From positions 1-21,560 of the forward strand of contig NZ_CAMLGT010000032.1 in assembly GCF_946479605.1 (NCBI RefSeq): a stretch of DNA of 21,560 nt. The letters run 5' to 3'. A program made the translations under genes and the position numbers. Each line of letters starts with the position of its first letter. Within the stretch, counting starts at the first letter, position 1. Below the pieces are notes generated by a model. It made no database searches, was not told where the DNA came from, and was given only the letters and a program-made list of their open reading frames with translations. Shown piece after piece: positions 1 through 6,565 of this stretch. The DNA comes from an uncultured Lacibacter sp. Lineage in GTDB: Bacteria > Bacteroidota > Bacteroidia > Chitinophagales > Chitinophagaceae.

Positions 1-195
1 CTTCTCATCATTTGGATTACCCGGAAAAGCATCAAACAGTCGCTTACCGATTATATGATGTTTTTGTGTAGAGGTTGCATGCAGGTAAGCATTGTTTACT
101 CCGGTAATTGTAAAATAAGGTGCGTCCGGCTGTAACAACAGGCAGGGAACAGGAGTTGCTTCAAAAACAGAAAAAAAGAGAGTTGATTCAGCCAT
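1..195 (-). CDS. N-terminal fragment of a PAS-domain signalling protein (runs off the left edge)
   Basis: The reading frame is open from an ATG at 193-195 to the window edge, giving the first 65 residues of a longer protein. An in-frame stop lies upstream at 244-246 and no other ATG falls between, so this start is well supported. Residues 15-62 read like the N-terminal PAS domain found in many bacterial sensor kinases: a P-x-P-x-L-L-L-x-P-D-A-P-Y-F-T-I core, then VNNAYLHAT, then IIGKRLFDAFPGNP. That fold senses a ligand or mediates dimerisation and usually precedes further PAS, histidine-kinase or GGDEF domains. There is no signal peptide or membrane segment in the visible part, so it is probably cytoplasmic. 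The output domain lies outside the window, so a histidine kinase is likely but not shown. Confidence 0.72.
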   Translation of the reverse strand, partial: MAESTLFFSVFEATPVPCLLLQPDAPYFTITGVNNAYLHATSTQKHHIIGKRLFDAFPGNPNDEK

Positions 196-323
196 AGTAC
201 ATGGTTGGTTTAGTAATGTACCGATTAATTGGCAGAATGAGCGTCAAAAAAAACGGCCTTACTTTCAAAAAATGTTTTTCATTTATTCTTTACACTCAAC
301 ATTACCGCCATATTTTTTACAAT

Positions 324-360
324 AAAGAACAATACAGATTTGATGCCTGTATTGTTCTTT
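324..360 (-). terminator. Intrinsic terminator with a perfect 14-bp stem
   Basis: The arms 324-337 and 347-360 are exact inverted complements (AAAGAACAATACAG and its complement) around a 9-nt loop. The stem starts one base past the stop codon of the secreted-protein gene, which ends at 362. It is AT-rich. On the minus strand it is followed by a weak T-rich stretch, and on the plus strand by a short T run, so it could act in both directions. Its main job is probably to end the 362-1135 transcript before the divergently placed PAS gene region. Confidence 0.8.
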
Positions 361-361
361 T

Positions 362-1135
362 TCAAAGTAACATTATTGCAGGATCATTCGTTCCGTTACT
401 GGTGCGTAACCAATAAATCCCTTTACTGAAACTATTCAAAGAAATTGTATGAAAGCCCGGTGCCAGTGTACGTTCCAGCAGTAGTTGTCGATAACTGTTA
501 TTGGGAGAAGTTCCAGGGCACCCCACTAAAAATGCATTAACACCACCTGTTAAGCCTAGTGGTATATAAGAGGATTGCGGACCATAGGTACAAGCAGAAG
601 CATTCCATGCCTCTGCCGTGGTAGTGCCGCAGTTCAAATGCCAGTTGATACCTCCATTCATTGAACTACTCATACTCGCAGGATCACCTGACCCTCCCTG
701 GAAAGCAATGATCTGGTCTCCAGCATTTGATAATGACAAGCCGGTGGTGACGCTGCCACCCGCAACCTGTGTAACAGTGCCATTGGGTACACCATTCACA
801 GTAGCAGCTGAAGAACCTAATCCAGCGATCTGTATTTCTGTTCCGGCTGCTAAAGCAGAACCAACTGCCCAAGAAATAGCACCTTCAGTCGATCCTGAAG
901 GTTGCCATATATCATTACCCAGGTATCCTCTTTCTGTGAAGTAGATAATAGTTGAGGCCGTTACAGGCGTAAACAAAACAAAAGAAAACGTATCTGGTGC
1001 ACTATTAACAGCGGGAATCGCATTGTAGCTTGTAAACAAAAGACCACCTGCTGATAAGGTTGTTTGTGCTTTTACCGTTCCCTGTGCAGCAAGGAATGTA
1101 AAAAAAGAAGCGAGTAAAAATTTTTTAAAATACAT
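362..1135 (-). CDS. Secreted hypothetical protein with a shortened T9SS-like C-terminal tail
   Basis: A 257-residue protein with a clear type I signal peptide: Lys at 4-5, hydrophobic core 6-17, probable cleavage after VKA at 21-23. The mature N-terminal half has the pattern of a Bacteroidota extracellular domain of unknown function: a TSYNA start, then DTFSFVLFTPV, then the STIIYFTERGY strand and an alternating Gly/Ser/Thr-rich beta region. The last 40 or so residues (RQLLLERTLAPGFHTI, then FSKGIYWLRTSNGT) resemble the back half of a T9SS sorting domain. The usual front half with a YPNP-type motif is not visible. The protein would be exported to the periplasm and perhaps onward to the surface. 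It is monocistronic, with a hairpin immediately after the stop. A possible -7 element (TATTTTTC, minus strand, 1160-1167) lies 24 bp before the start. Function is unknown. Confidence 0.8.
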   Translation of the reverse strand: MYFKKFLLASFFTFLAAQGTVKAQTTLSAGGLLFTSYNAIPAVNSAPDTFSFVLFTPVTASTIIYFTERGYLGNDIWQPSGSTEGAISWAVGSALAAGTEIQIAGLGSSAATVNGVPNGTVTQVAGGSVTTGLSLSNAGDQIIAFQGGSGDPASMSSSMNGGINWHLNCGTTTAEAWNASACTYGPQSSYIPLGLTGGVNAFLVGCPGTSPNNSYRQLLLERTLAPGFHTISLNSFSKGIYWLRTSNGTNDPAIMLL

Positions 1136-1730
1136 AATGGTATTGGATGAAGAGTTACAGAAAAATAGAAACGAAAGAAATTGCCGCAGAAAGCAACATC
1201 ATGCTTTGGGTTTATGATAATAACAGTTACGCAACTACTGTCTTGATTGTAATCGGTTATTGAGTATTAAAAAAGAAAAGATAGCAATGGAATACATGTT
1301 CCGTTGGCCGGCACCCGGCAGAAAAATGAGATGTTCTTTCCTGAACATAATCTGCGAAAGGAGATTCCTGATAGAAATAAGAAAACAAACGACGACAGCA
1401 GATAGCTGTTGAATATTGGATTGCATAAAATTGGTTTTACAAAAAATGTAAACTGATTGGGTTGTATAACCGGTTCTTAAAAACCGGCACTGCGAATGTA
1501 AAAACGCTGAAATGGACACGGAAATAACCAAAGCAGTTTTACTTTGATCTAAATCAATTTATTTCGGTTTCCTTACTTTTTTCTTAATGCGGCTACATAA
1601 ATTCACCTAACTCCTGCTACACATGCTCAGCAGTTTTCATAAAATGCATTGTGTTATTTTTTGGGAAGTGTAACGAGTGGCAATCAGTATTCTTCAATTT
1701 TTCAGCCCGGTGTTTAACAAAACCATTGTC
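1136..1730. other. Gene-free stretch of about 595 bp
   Basis: It separates the start of the secreted-protein gene from the stop of the small basic protein gene. An open frame on the minus strand at 1235-1531 starts only with TTG, has no recognisable domain and reads like noise, so it is not called. Structures visible are a small inverted repeat at 1470-1487 (CCGGTT, six-base loop, AACCGG), an FNR/CRP-like palindrome at 1544-1557, and a degenerate copy of that palindrome at 1243-1256. A small RNA is possible, but no terminator-like hairpin with a T run was found to delimit one. Confidence 0.6.
1544..1557. promoter_or_regulatory. FNR/CRP-family-like operator palindrome
   Basis: The 14 bases are TTGATCTAAATCAA, an exact match to the TTGAT-N4-ATCAA consensus of FNR-type oxygen-responsive regulators. 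On the plus strand a -7-like element, TACTTTTT, lies at 1574-1581. That would put the palindrome centre roughly 38 bp upstream of a start near 1588, close to the class II activator position. No plus-strand gene follows that I can support, so the target is unclear. A chance match is possible in AT-rich spacer DNA. Confidence 0.4.
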
Positions 1731-2024
1731 CTACTTATTCTTTGCACGAAACTCCTTCATCGCTGCATGATACACACTCGCTCCCTTCGTCAGCTTCGCA
1801 GCAAACGCTTTCTTCTTCACCGGGTCATGCAAAATACTTTGCGAATAAGCAACAGCCTTCGCAAACAGCTTGCGGTTCGCTTTTTGCGCCTTGCTGGGCT
1901 TTACATTACTCATGTCCGGGTACGCCGTGATCACAGTCTTGTTACCATACTGTTTCACCACAAACTGCTTCCCGATCTGCCCTCTCATCTTTCGCAGCAA
2001 TACACTGCTTGTACTTTGTGCCAT
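1731..2024 (-). CDS. Small basic conserved hypothetical protein
   Basis: A 97-residue protein with many Lys and Arg residues and no signal peptide or membrane segment. The order of features (a short hydrophilic N-terminus, a GKQFVVKQYGNKTVI segment, ITAYPDM, a K/A-rich middle, then a helical stretch around VKKKAFAAKL) looks like small proteins common in Bacteroidota genomes that have no assigned role. I recognise the general style, not a named family. The overlapping plus-strand frame at 1677-2057 has a shadow-like composition, so the minus strand was chosen. By eye the gene is richer in G+C than its surroundings. It stands alone, with a possible promoter and three direct repeats upstream. 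DNA or RNA binding is a guess from charge only. Confidence 0.75.
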   Translation of the reverse strand: MAQSTSSVLLRKMRGQIGKQFVVKQYGNKTVITAYPDMSNVKPSKAQKANRKLFAKAVAYSQSILHDPVKKKAFAAKLTKGASVYHAAMKEFRAKNK

Positions 2025-2048
2025 AAGCTGAAGTCGATTGATGTACCT

Positions 2049-2079
2049 CTATACTAATCATTCAGGCAGGTAAATGCAA
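2049..2079 (-). promoter_or_regulatory. Possible promoter of the small basic protein gene
   Basis: On the minus strand a TTG (2077-2079) is followed after 20 bp by TAGTATAG (2049-2056), a partial match to the Bacteroidota pair TTTG / TAnnTTTG at normal spacing. The predicted start of transcription near 2043 gives a leader of about 20 nt before the ATG at 2024. The -7 match is imperfect. Confidence 0.3.
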
Positions 2080-2082
2080 GCA

Positions 2083-2112
2083 TCCTTCGTTTATCCTTCG
2101 TCTTTCCTTCGT
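2083..2112. repeat. Three direct repeats TCCTTCGT at exact 11-bp spacing
   Basis: The octamer TCCTTCGT occurs at 2083-2090, 2094-2101 and 2105-2112. The period of 11 bp places the copies on nearly the same DNA face. Relative to the predicted transcription start near 2043 they span about -40 to -69, a usual activator-binding interval. Direct repeats of this kind are typical operators of LytTR- or OmpR-type response regulators, but no such gene is nearby. Confidence 0.7.
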
Positions 2113-2381
2113 TTGTTTAGCCGGTAACAGCCCATCATACAGGCATATTACAGCCACGTTTCCCGGGATTGTCCCATACAGGATACACAACCACGTAAAC
2201 CAGACAGGATGCAGATACATGCGCTTTTGCCAATGAGCAGGTTCATATAAAATGACATGGATGAAAATGCGTGCCGGGATCCAGTTGTATAGTCTCCATG
2301 CAGTTAATCAACCAAAGAAAAGATCGTTTGTGCACGAACGTTGATAACTGTATTGCAAACACAACTGGAAGGAAAACAAAA

Positions 2382-2406
2382 AAGCCACTCAAAATCTGAG
2401 TGGCTT
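2382..2406 (-). terminator. Intrinsic terminator of tRNA-Asp
   Basis: The arms 2382-2391 and 2397-2406 form a perfect 10-bp stem (AAGCCACTCA with TGAGTGGCTT) around a 5-nt loop. On the minus strand it is followed by a run of T residues (plus-strand A run at 2378-2383). It begins four bases past the tRNA 3' end, so the tRNA is a single-gene transcript. Confidence 0.9.
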
Positions 2407-2410
2407 CTTG

Positions 2411-2484
2411 CGGACCGGACGGGACTCGAACCCGCGACCTCCGCCGTGACAGGGCGGCATTCTAACCAACTGAACTACCGATCC
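2411..2484 (-). tRNA. tRNA-Asp (anticodon GTC)
   Basis: The 74-nt minus-strand sequence folds as a standard cloverleaf. The acceptor strand GGATCGG pairs with CCGGTCC with one G-T. The D stem is GTTC/GAAT. The anticodon stem is CCGCC/GGCGG with loop CTGTCAC, which places GTC at positions 34-36 after T33. The T arm is GCGGG-TTCGAGT-CCCGT. The discriminator base is G, as expected for tRNA-Asp. The 3' CCA is not encoded (the next bases are CAAG), so it must be added by nucleotidyltransferase. It delivers aspartate at GAC and GAU codons. Confidence 0.97.
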
Positions 2485-2543
2485 AGGTTCCCTATGCATG
2501 AACAATTGATCAATAATGATTTATCATTCATTTTTCGGGAGTG

Positions 2544-2551
2544 CAAAGATA
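2544..2551 (-). promoter_or_regulatory. Promoter -7 element of tRNA-Asp
   Basis: On the minus strand 2551-2544 reads TATCTTTG, a full match to the Bacteroidota TAnnTTTG element. A T-rich tract lies at the -33 distance. Transcription would start near 2538, leaving a leader of roughly 54 nt that is removed from the tRNA. The leader holds a 10-bp palindrome, ATTGATCAAT, at 2505-2514. Confidence 0.75.
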
Positions 2552-2631
2552 GGGGAATTGATTTTTTCTGAAAAAAAGTTTTTCGCTTTTTTCTTAAAAT
2601 TTTCCTACCCAGCCACAAACAAAGCTTCTGC

Positions 2632-2639
2632 TATATTTG
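2632..2639 (+). promoter_or_regulatory. Promoter -7 element of the envelope operon
   Basis: TATATTTG is a full match to TAnnTTTG and lies 21 bp before the ATG at 2661. A clear -33 TTG is not seen at the expected distance. The element overlaps an in-frame TTG at 2637, which argues that the TTG is not the start codon of the following gene. Confidence 0.65.
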
Positions 2640-2660
2640 CTGCTGACTCAAATTATATCA

Positions 2661-3632
2661 ATGCTTAAAATAGCTGTATTTGGCACGGGCCATCTCGGAA
2701 AGTTTCATCTTAACAACTGGAAAGAAATAGAGGGCGTGGAAATCGTTGGCTTTTATGATCCAAACGACAAGGCTGCCAAAGCAGTAGCAGAGAAATACCA
2801 GATTCAGCGCTATACCGATCCGGAAGAACTGATGGCCCTTTGTGATGCGGCTGATATTGTGGCCCCTACCAATTACCACTTTGAACTTTGCCAGATGGCT
2901 GTGCGGAAAGGCAAGCATGTGTTTGTTGAAAAACCAATGTGCAATACCATGGACGAAGCCAACGAACTGGTAAAACTGGTAAGGGAAGCAAATATTAAAC
3001 TACAGGTGGGACATGTGGAGCGGTTCAATCCCGCTTTTCTTGCAGTGAAGGATATGAAGCTGAACCCCATGTTCATTGAGGTGCATCGTCTGTCGCAGTT
3101 TAATCCAAGAGGTACTGAAGTAAGCGTGATCCTTGACCTGATGATCCATGATATTGATATTATCATGAGCCTGGTTAAGAGTGATGTAAAGAATGTATAT
3201 GCAAATGGTGTGGCTGTAATGACCGATACTCCGGATATTGCCAACGTTCGGATTGAGTTTGATAATGGCTGTGTGGCTAACCTCACCAGCAGCCGCATCA
3301 GTATGAAAAAAATGCGGAAGATCCGCCTCTTTCAACGTGATGCTTATATCGGCATTGATTTCCTGGAAAAGAAATCAGAGATCATACGCATGAAAAATGC
3401 AGAGGATAAGGATGCTTTTACCTTTGATATTGAAACAAACAACGGCAAAAAAACCATTGCCATTGCAAACCCTGTCGTAAAAGAAGTGAATGCAATAAAA
3501 ATGGAACTGGAACATTTCAGAGATGCTGTTTTACATGATCACCCTATACCCGTTAGCGAAGTGGATGGCTTAAGAGCAATGGATGTTGCTCACCAGATAC
3601 TTCAGAAAATTCAGCGTAGCACTGCCGTTTAA
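2661..3632 (+). CDS. Gfo/Idh/MocA-family NAD(P)-dependent oxidoreductase
   Basis: A 323-residue cytoplasmic protein of normal family length. The N-terminal Rossmann fold carries the nucleotide-binding loop GTGHLG at 8-13. The family signature EKP is at 90-92, with Lys91 as the expected catalytic or substrate residue, and HDID at 163-166 is in the position of the conserved active-site His. GHVERFNPA at 117-125 occurs in members that act on nucleotide sugars, including GnnA-type UDP-GlcNAc 3-dehydrogenases, so a sugar substrate is likely. The exact substrate cannot be read from sequence. The ATG at 2661 is preferred over the in-frame TTG at 2637, which sits inside the promoter element. It is the first gene of a five-gene operon and lies four bases before a sugar-phosphate transferase, which supports a role in surface glycan synthesis. 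Confidence 0.88.
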   Translation: MLKIAVFGTGHLGKFHLNNWKEIEGVEIVGFYDPNDKAAKAVAEKYQIQRYTDPEELMALCDAADIVAPTNYHFELCQMAVRKGKHVFVEKPMCNTMDEANELVKLVREANIKLQVGHVERFNPAFLAVKDMKLNPMFIEVHRLSQFNPRGTEVSVILDLMIHDIDIIMSLVKSDVKNVYANGVAVMTDTPDIANVRIEFDNGCVANLTSSRISMKKMRKIRLFQRDAYIGIDFLEKKSEIIRMKNAEDKDAFTFDIETNNGKKTIAIANPVVKEVNAIKMELEHFRDAVLHDHPIPVSEVDGLRAMDVAHQILQKIQRSTAV

Positions 3633-3636
3633 TTTC

Positions 3637-5052
3637 ATGAAACAAACACCTCGTATACATATTGGTTTATATGTTTTAGCCGACTGGCTTTCTGCAACCT
3701 TCGCATGGGGATTATTTTATCTCCTGCGCCGTGTATTGCTGGGCGAAGCACCAGGTATCTTTAACCAGCCAATTGACAGCACGTTTTATGCAGGTATTTT
3801 TGTGATACCCGTTTGCTGGCTTGTACTCTATCATTTATTTGGCACTTACAAAAACCTGTACAGCAAATCAAGATTGCAGGAACTTACAACCACATTCTTC
3901 TGTTGCCTGCTTGGTTGCCTTATCTTGTTTTTTACTTTGCTGCTCGATGACCGCATCAGTAGCCATACGTACTATTATAAAGAATCACTTTTGCTTTTTG
4001 CATTACAGTTCGGCTTTACATGGTTGTTACGCTGGATTATTCTCACCATTATTAAACGCCAGTTTTTAGCTGGCTATGTAAAGATCAATACACTCATCAT
4101 TGGAGCTAAACAAAGCGCCATCAAACTGTACAAAGACATCAGGGGAAACAGCGAAACGCATGGTTTCTATTTCGCAGGATTTCTATACCCGACAACTACT
4201 TCTGCCAATGGCCTTGGTAAACACCTGCCTGCACTTGGCACACTCAACGATCTTACTGCAACCATTCGCAAATACAGGATCGAACAGGTGATTATTGCTA
4301 CGGAAGAAGACGAGCGTTACACACTTGAGCAGTCTCTGAGCATATTAAGTGAACATGATGTGAGCATCAAACTCTTGCCGAATACCGTTGATATTCTTTC
4401 AGGTTCGGTACGCACAAGTAATGTATTCGGCGCCATGCTTATTGATCTGCACACAGGTATGATGAGTGAATGGCAGCAAAACATTAAACGCCTGATGGAT
4501 ATTGTTGCATCGATCATTGCGCTTGTTATCCTTACACCATTGATGCTCTTTGTGGCCATCAGGGTTAAACTATCCTCACAAGGCCCCATCTTTTATTCAC
4601 AGGAACGTATTGGGTTAAAAGGGAAGTCGTTCTTCATTTATAAATTCCGTTCTATGGTGGAAGGTGCTGAAATAAATGGACCAGCTCTTTCATCCGAAAA
4701 AGATCAACGTATTACATCGTGGGGTAAGGTAATGCGTAAATGGCGATTAGATGAGTTACCTCAGTTCTGGAATATTCTGAAAGGTGAAATGAGTTTGGTT
4801 GGCCCACGTCCTGAACGACGTTATTATATTGATCAGATTGTTGAAGAAGCACCTTACTATCGTTACCTGCTGAAAGTAAAACCCGGGCTTACATCATGGG
4901 GCATGGTGAAATTTGGTTATGCAGAAAATGTTGACCAGATGATAGAACGAAGCAAGTATGATCTGATTTATATTGAAAACATTTCCCTGGCGCTTGATAT
5001 TAAAATCCTCATTCATACTATACGCTTGATCTTTCTGGGTAAAGGACGTTAA
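3637..5052 (+). CDS. Polyprenyl-phosphate sugar-1-phosphate transferase (WbaP/WcaJ-type)
   Basis: A 471-residue inner-membrane enzyme that would transfer a sugar-1-phosphate from a nucleotide sugar to undecaprenyl phosphate, the first step of exopolysaccharide or O-antigen unit assembly. Four hydrophobic segments lie in residues 8-140 (about 8-32, 49-69, 84-103, 115-140). A nucleotide-binding-like region follows (VKINTLIIGAKQSA, 148-161). The C-terminal third is the bacterial sugar transferase domain: a membrane helix at about 286-310, KFRSM at 336-340, RLDELPQFWNIL at 370-381 with the catalytic Asp372-Glu373 pair, SLVGPRP at 386-392, and KPGLTSWG at 415-422. The ATG at 3637 is four bases past the previous stop. 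An upstream in-frame ATG at 3583 would overlap the previous gene by 50 bp and is rejected. The specific sugar is unknown. Confidence 0.92.
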   Translation: MKQTPRIHIGLYVLADWLSATFAWGLFYLLRRVLLGEAPGIFNQPIDSTFYAGIFVIPVCWLVLYHLFGTYKNLYSKSRLQELTTTFFCCLLGCLILFFTLLLDDRISSHTYYYKESLLLFALQFGFTWLLRWIILTIIKRQFLAGYVKINTLIIGAKQSAIKLYKDIRGNSETHGFYFAGFLYPTTTSANGLGKHLPALGTLNDLTATIRKYRIEQVIIATEEDERYTLEQSLSILSEHDVSIKLLPNTVDILSGSVRTSNVFGAMLIDLHTGMMSEWQQNIKRLMDIVASIIALVILTPLMLFVAIRVKLSSQGPIFYSQERIGLKGKSFFIYKFRSMVEGAEINGPALSSEKDQRITSWGKVMRKWRLDELPQFWNILKGEMSLVGPRPERRYYIDQIVEEAPYYRYLLKVKPGLTSWGMVKFGYAENVDQMIERSKYDLIYIENISLALDIKILIHTIRLIFLGKGR

Positions 5053-5080
5053 GTACAACATCCATTTTAAACCGTTGCAC

Positions 5081-6523
5081 ATGAAATCCTGTTTTTCAAT
5101 TCTGCTTTTAGTGCTGTTTCATTTCTGCTCTGCACAAAAAACAAATTACTGGCAACAGGAAGTCAATTATACCATCAACGTTTCACTTGATGCGAAACGT
5201 AATATCCTGCGTGGAGCAGAACAACTGCATTACATCAATCATTCGCCCGATACATTAACCTATATCTGGTTTCATCTCTGGCCCAATGCATACAAGAACA
5301 ATCAAACAGCGTATGCAAAACAAACAGGCAGTACCTATGTGCGCAACAACGTTGGCTATATCGACAGTCTGGCCTTTACTATTGACAACGATACACTAAC
5401 TATCGAGCCGCATCCCCATCATATCGACATCATCAAACTCATATTGCACAAACCCTTGCTCCCACGTGAAAGCATCATCATCAAAACACCCTTCAGAGTT
5501 GTATTGCCTGAATATGAATCAAGACTGGGTTATGCAAACAATGATTTTTACATTACGCAATGGTATCCCAAACCTGCCGTATATGATAAGAAAGGTTGGC
5601 ACCCGATACCTTACTTAGACAGAGGAGAATTTTACAGCGAGTTCGGCAGCTTTGATGTTTCTATTACATTACCATCAACATATGTTGTGGCAGCTACTGG
5701 TGAGCTTACAACTGAAAACGAATTGGAAGCATACAAGATCATTGGTACAAAAAACAGGAGTAAGGCAGGAATAAAATATCAACCCCTTACAGATTCATCG
5801 CATAAAACATTGCGGTTTGTTCAAAACAACATTCACGACTTTGCCTGGTTTGCTTCCGAAGATTTTATTATCCGTTACAATCAAACACTACTCAGCAATC
5901 AGCACATTGTTGATGTGTTCACTTTTGCAAAACGAAACAGGTTTTCTTTCTGGGATAAAGCAAACGATCATATAGCCAAGGTTCTTTTTTACATGAAAGA
6001 AACCCTTACGGAATATCCTTATGGCAGTATTTCGGCAGTTGAAGGTGCAGGTAACAGATTTAATGCCGGCATGGAATATCCCATGATCTGCTTATTAGGT
6101 CAGCCAATGGAGTATGTACTTACACATGAGATCATTCACAACTGGTTCTATGGTATTATTGGCAGTAATGAACGGAGACATGCGTGGATGGATGAAGGAT
6201 TGACCGATTGGTACAGCCATCTTTTTGAAAAATCGAGTGCCCTTGATTGGGGAGATTTTTACGACCCCGTTGATCAGTCTGCTGAACAATATGGAAGTAC
6301 TGAAGCCTATTTTGCTGCTGTTTATGGAAAGGCAAACAAATGGCTCCGGCTGTTGCGAAACGAAATGGGCACAGACAAATTCAATGCTGGAATGAAAGCA
6401 TATGTTCAACTTTGGAAATTCAAACACCCCTACCCTGAGGATTTTCAACAGGTGATGGAACAGGCAAGTGGCAAAAAACTCAACAAAATTTTCGCCCTGT
6501 TAAAACAGCCACACAAACTATAG
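5081..6523 (+). CDS. Secreted M1-family metallopeptidase (short paralog)
   Basis: A 480-residue zinc aminopeptidase-type protein. A signal peptide covers residues 1-19 with cleavage near SAQ. The zinc motif HEIIH is at 349-353, with the third ligand Glu372 after 18 residues, the M1 spacing. The GAMEN-like substrate loop is AGMEY at 329-333. A Tyr at 415 (VYGKAN) sits where the transition-state Tyr is expected. The N-terminal beta-domain has the HYINHSPDTLTYIWFHLWPNA pattern of Bacteroidota M1 enzymes. It ends soon after the catalytic domain, without the helical C-terminal domain of classical aminopeptidase N. The start is the ATG at 5081; an in-frame TTG at 5075 is less likely. It follows the transferase by 28 bp and is followed after 42 bp by a longer paralog. 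It is probably periplasmic or surface-exposed and trims N-terminal residues from peptides. Confidence 0.9.
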   Translation: MKSCFSILLLVLFHFCSAQKTNYWQQEVNYTINVSLDAKRNILRGAEQLHYINHSPDTLTYIWFHLWPNAYKNNQTAYAKQTGSTYVRNNVGYIDSLAFTIDNDTLTIEPHPHHIDIIKLILHKPLLPRESIIIKTPFRVVLPEYESRLGYANNDFYITQWYPKPAVYDKKGWHPIPYLDRGEFYSEFGSFDVSITLPSTYVVAATGELTTENELEAYKIIGTKNRSKAGIKYQPLTDSSHKTLRFVQNNIHDFAWFASEDFIIRYNQTLLSNQHIVDVFTFAKRNRFSFWDKANDHIAKVLFYMKETLTEYPYGSISAVEGAGNRFNAGMEYPMICLLGQPMEYVLTHEIIHNWFYGIIGSNERRHAWMDEGLTDWYSHLFEKSSALDWGDFYDPVDQSAEQYGSTEAYFAAVYGKANKWLRLLRNEMGTDKFNAGMKAYVQLWKFKHPYPEDFQQVMEQASGKKLNKIFALLKQPHKL

Positions 6524-6565
6524 GTGCAACCGAAAGAAGATGCTATTTTTGAGAAAACCCATTGA

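Larger units (their letters stand above)
2025..2381. other. Gene-free stretch between the small protein gene and the tRNA terminator
   Basis: No supportable reading frame on either strand. It holds the possible promoter at 2049-2079, the three direct repeats at 2083-2112, and a near-palindrome at 2325-2340 (CGTTTGTGCACGAACG, one mismatched pair). Nothing else stood out between 2113 and 2324. Confidence 0.55.

Noticed and set aside
1235..1531. Open frame on the minus strand in the gene-free stretch
   Set aside because: It begins only with TTG, has no recognisable domain or signal peptide pattern, and its composition reads like translated spacer DNA.
1677..2057. 126-codon plus-strand frame opposite the small basic protein gene
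   Set aside because: The protein is rich in Leu, His, Arg and Ser in a shadow-like way. The minus-strand protein has a coherent, family-like sequence and a plausible promoter.
2341..2571. Plus-strand frame crossing the tRNA
   Set aside because: It reads through the antisense of tRNA-Asp and its terminator. Fragments like this are a common false call over tRNA genes.
3583..3636. Upstream ATG extending the sugar transferase by 18 residues
   Set aside because: It would overlap the end of the oxidoreductase gene by 50 bp, and the added residues are not membrane-like. The ATG at 3637 fits the family N-terminus.
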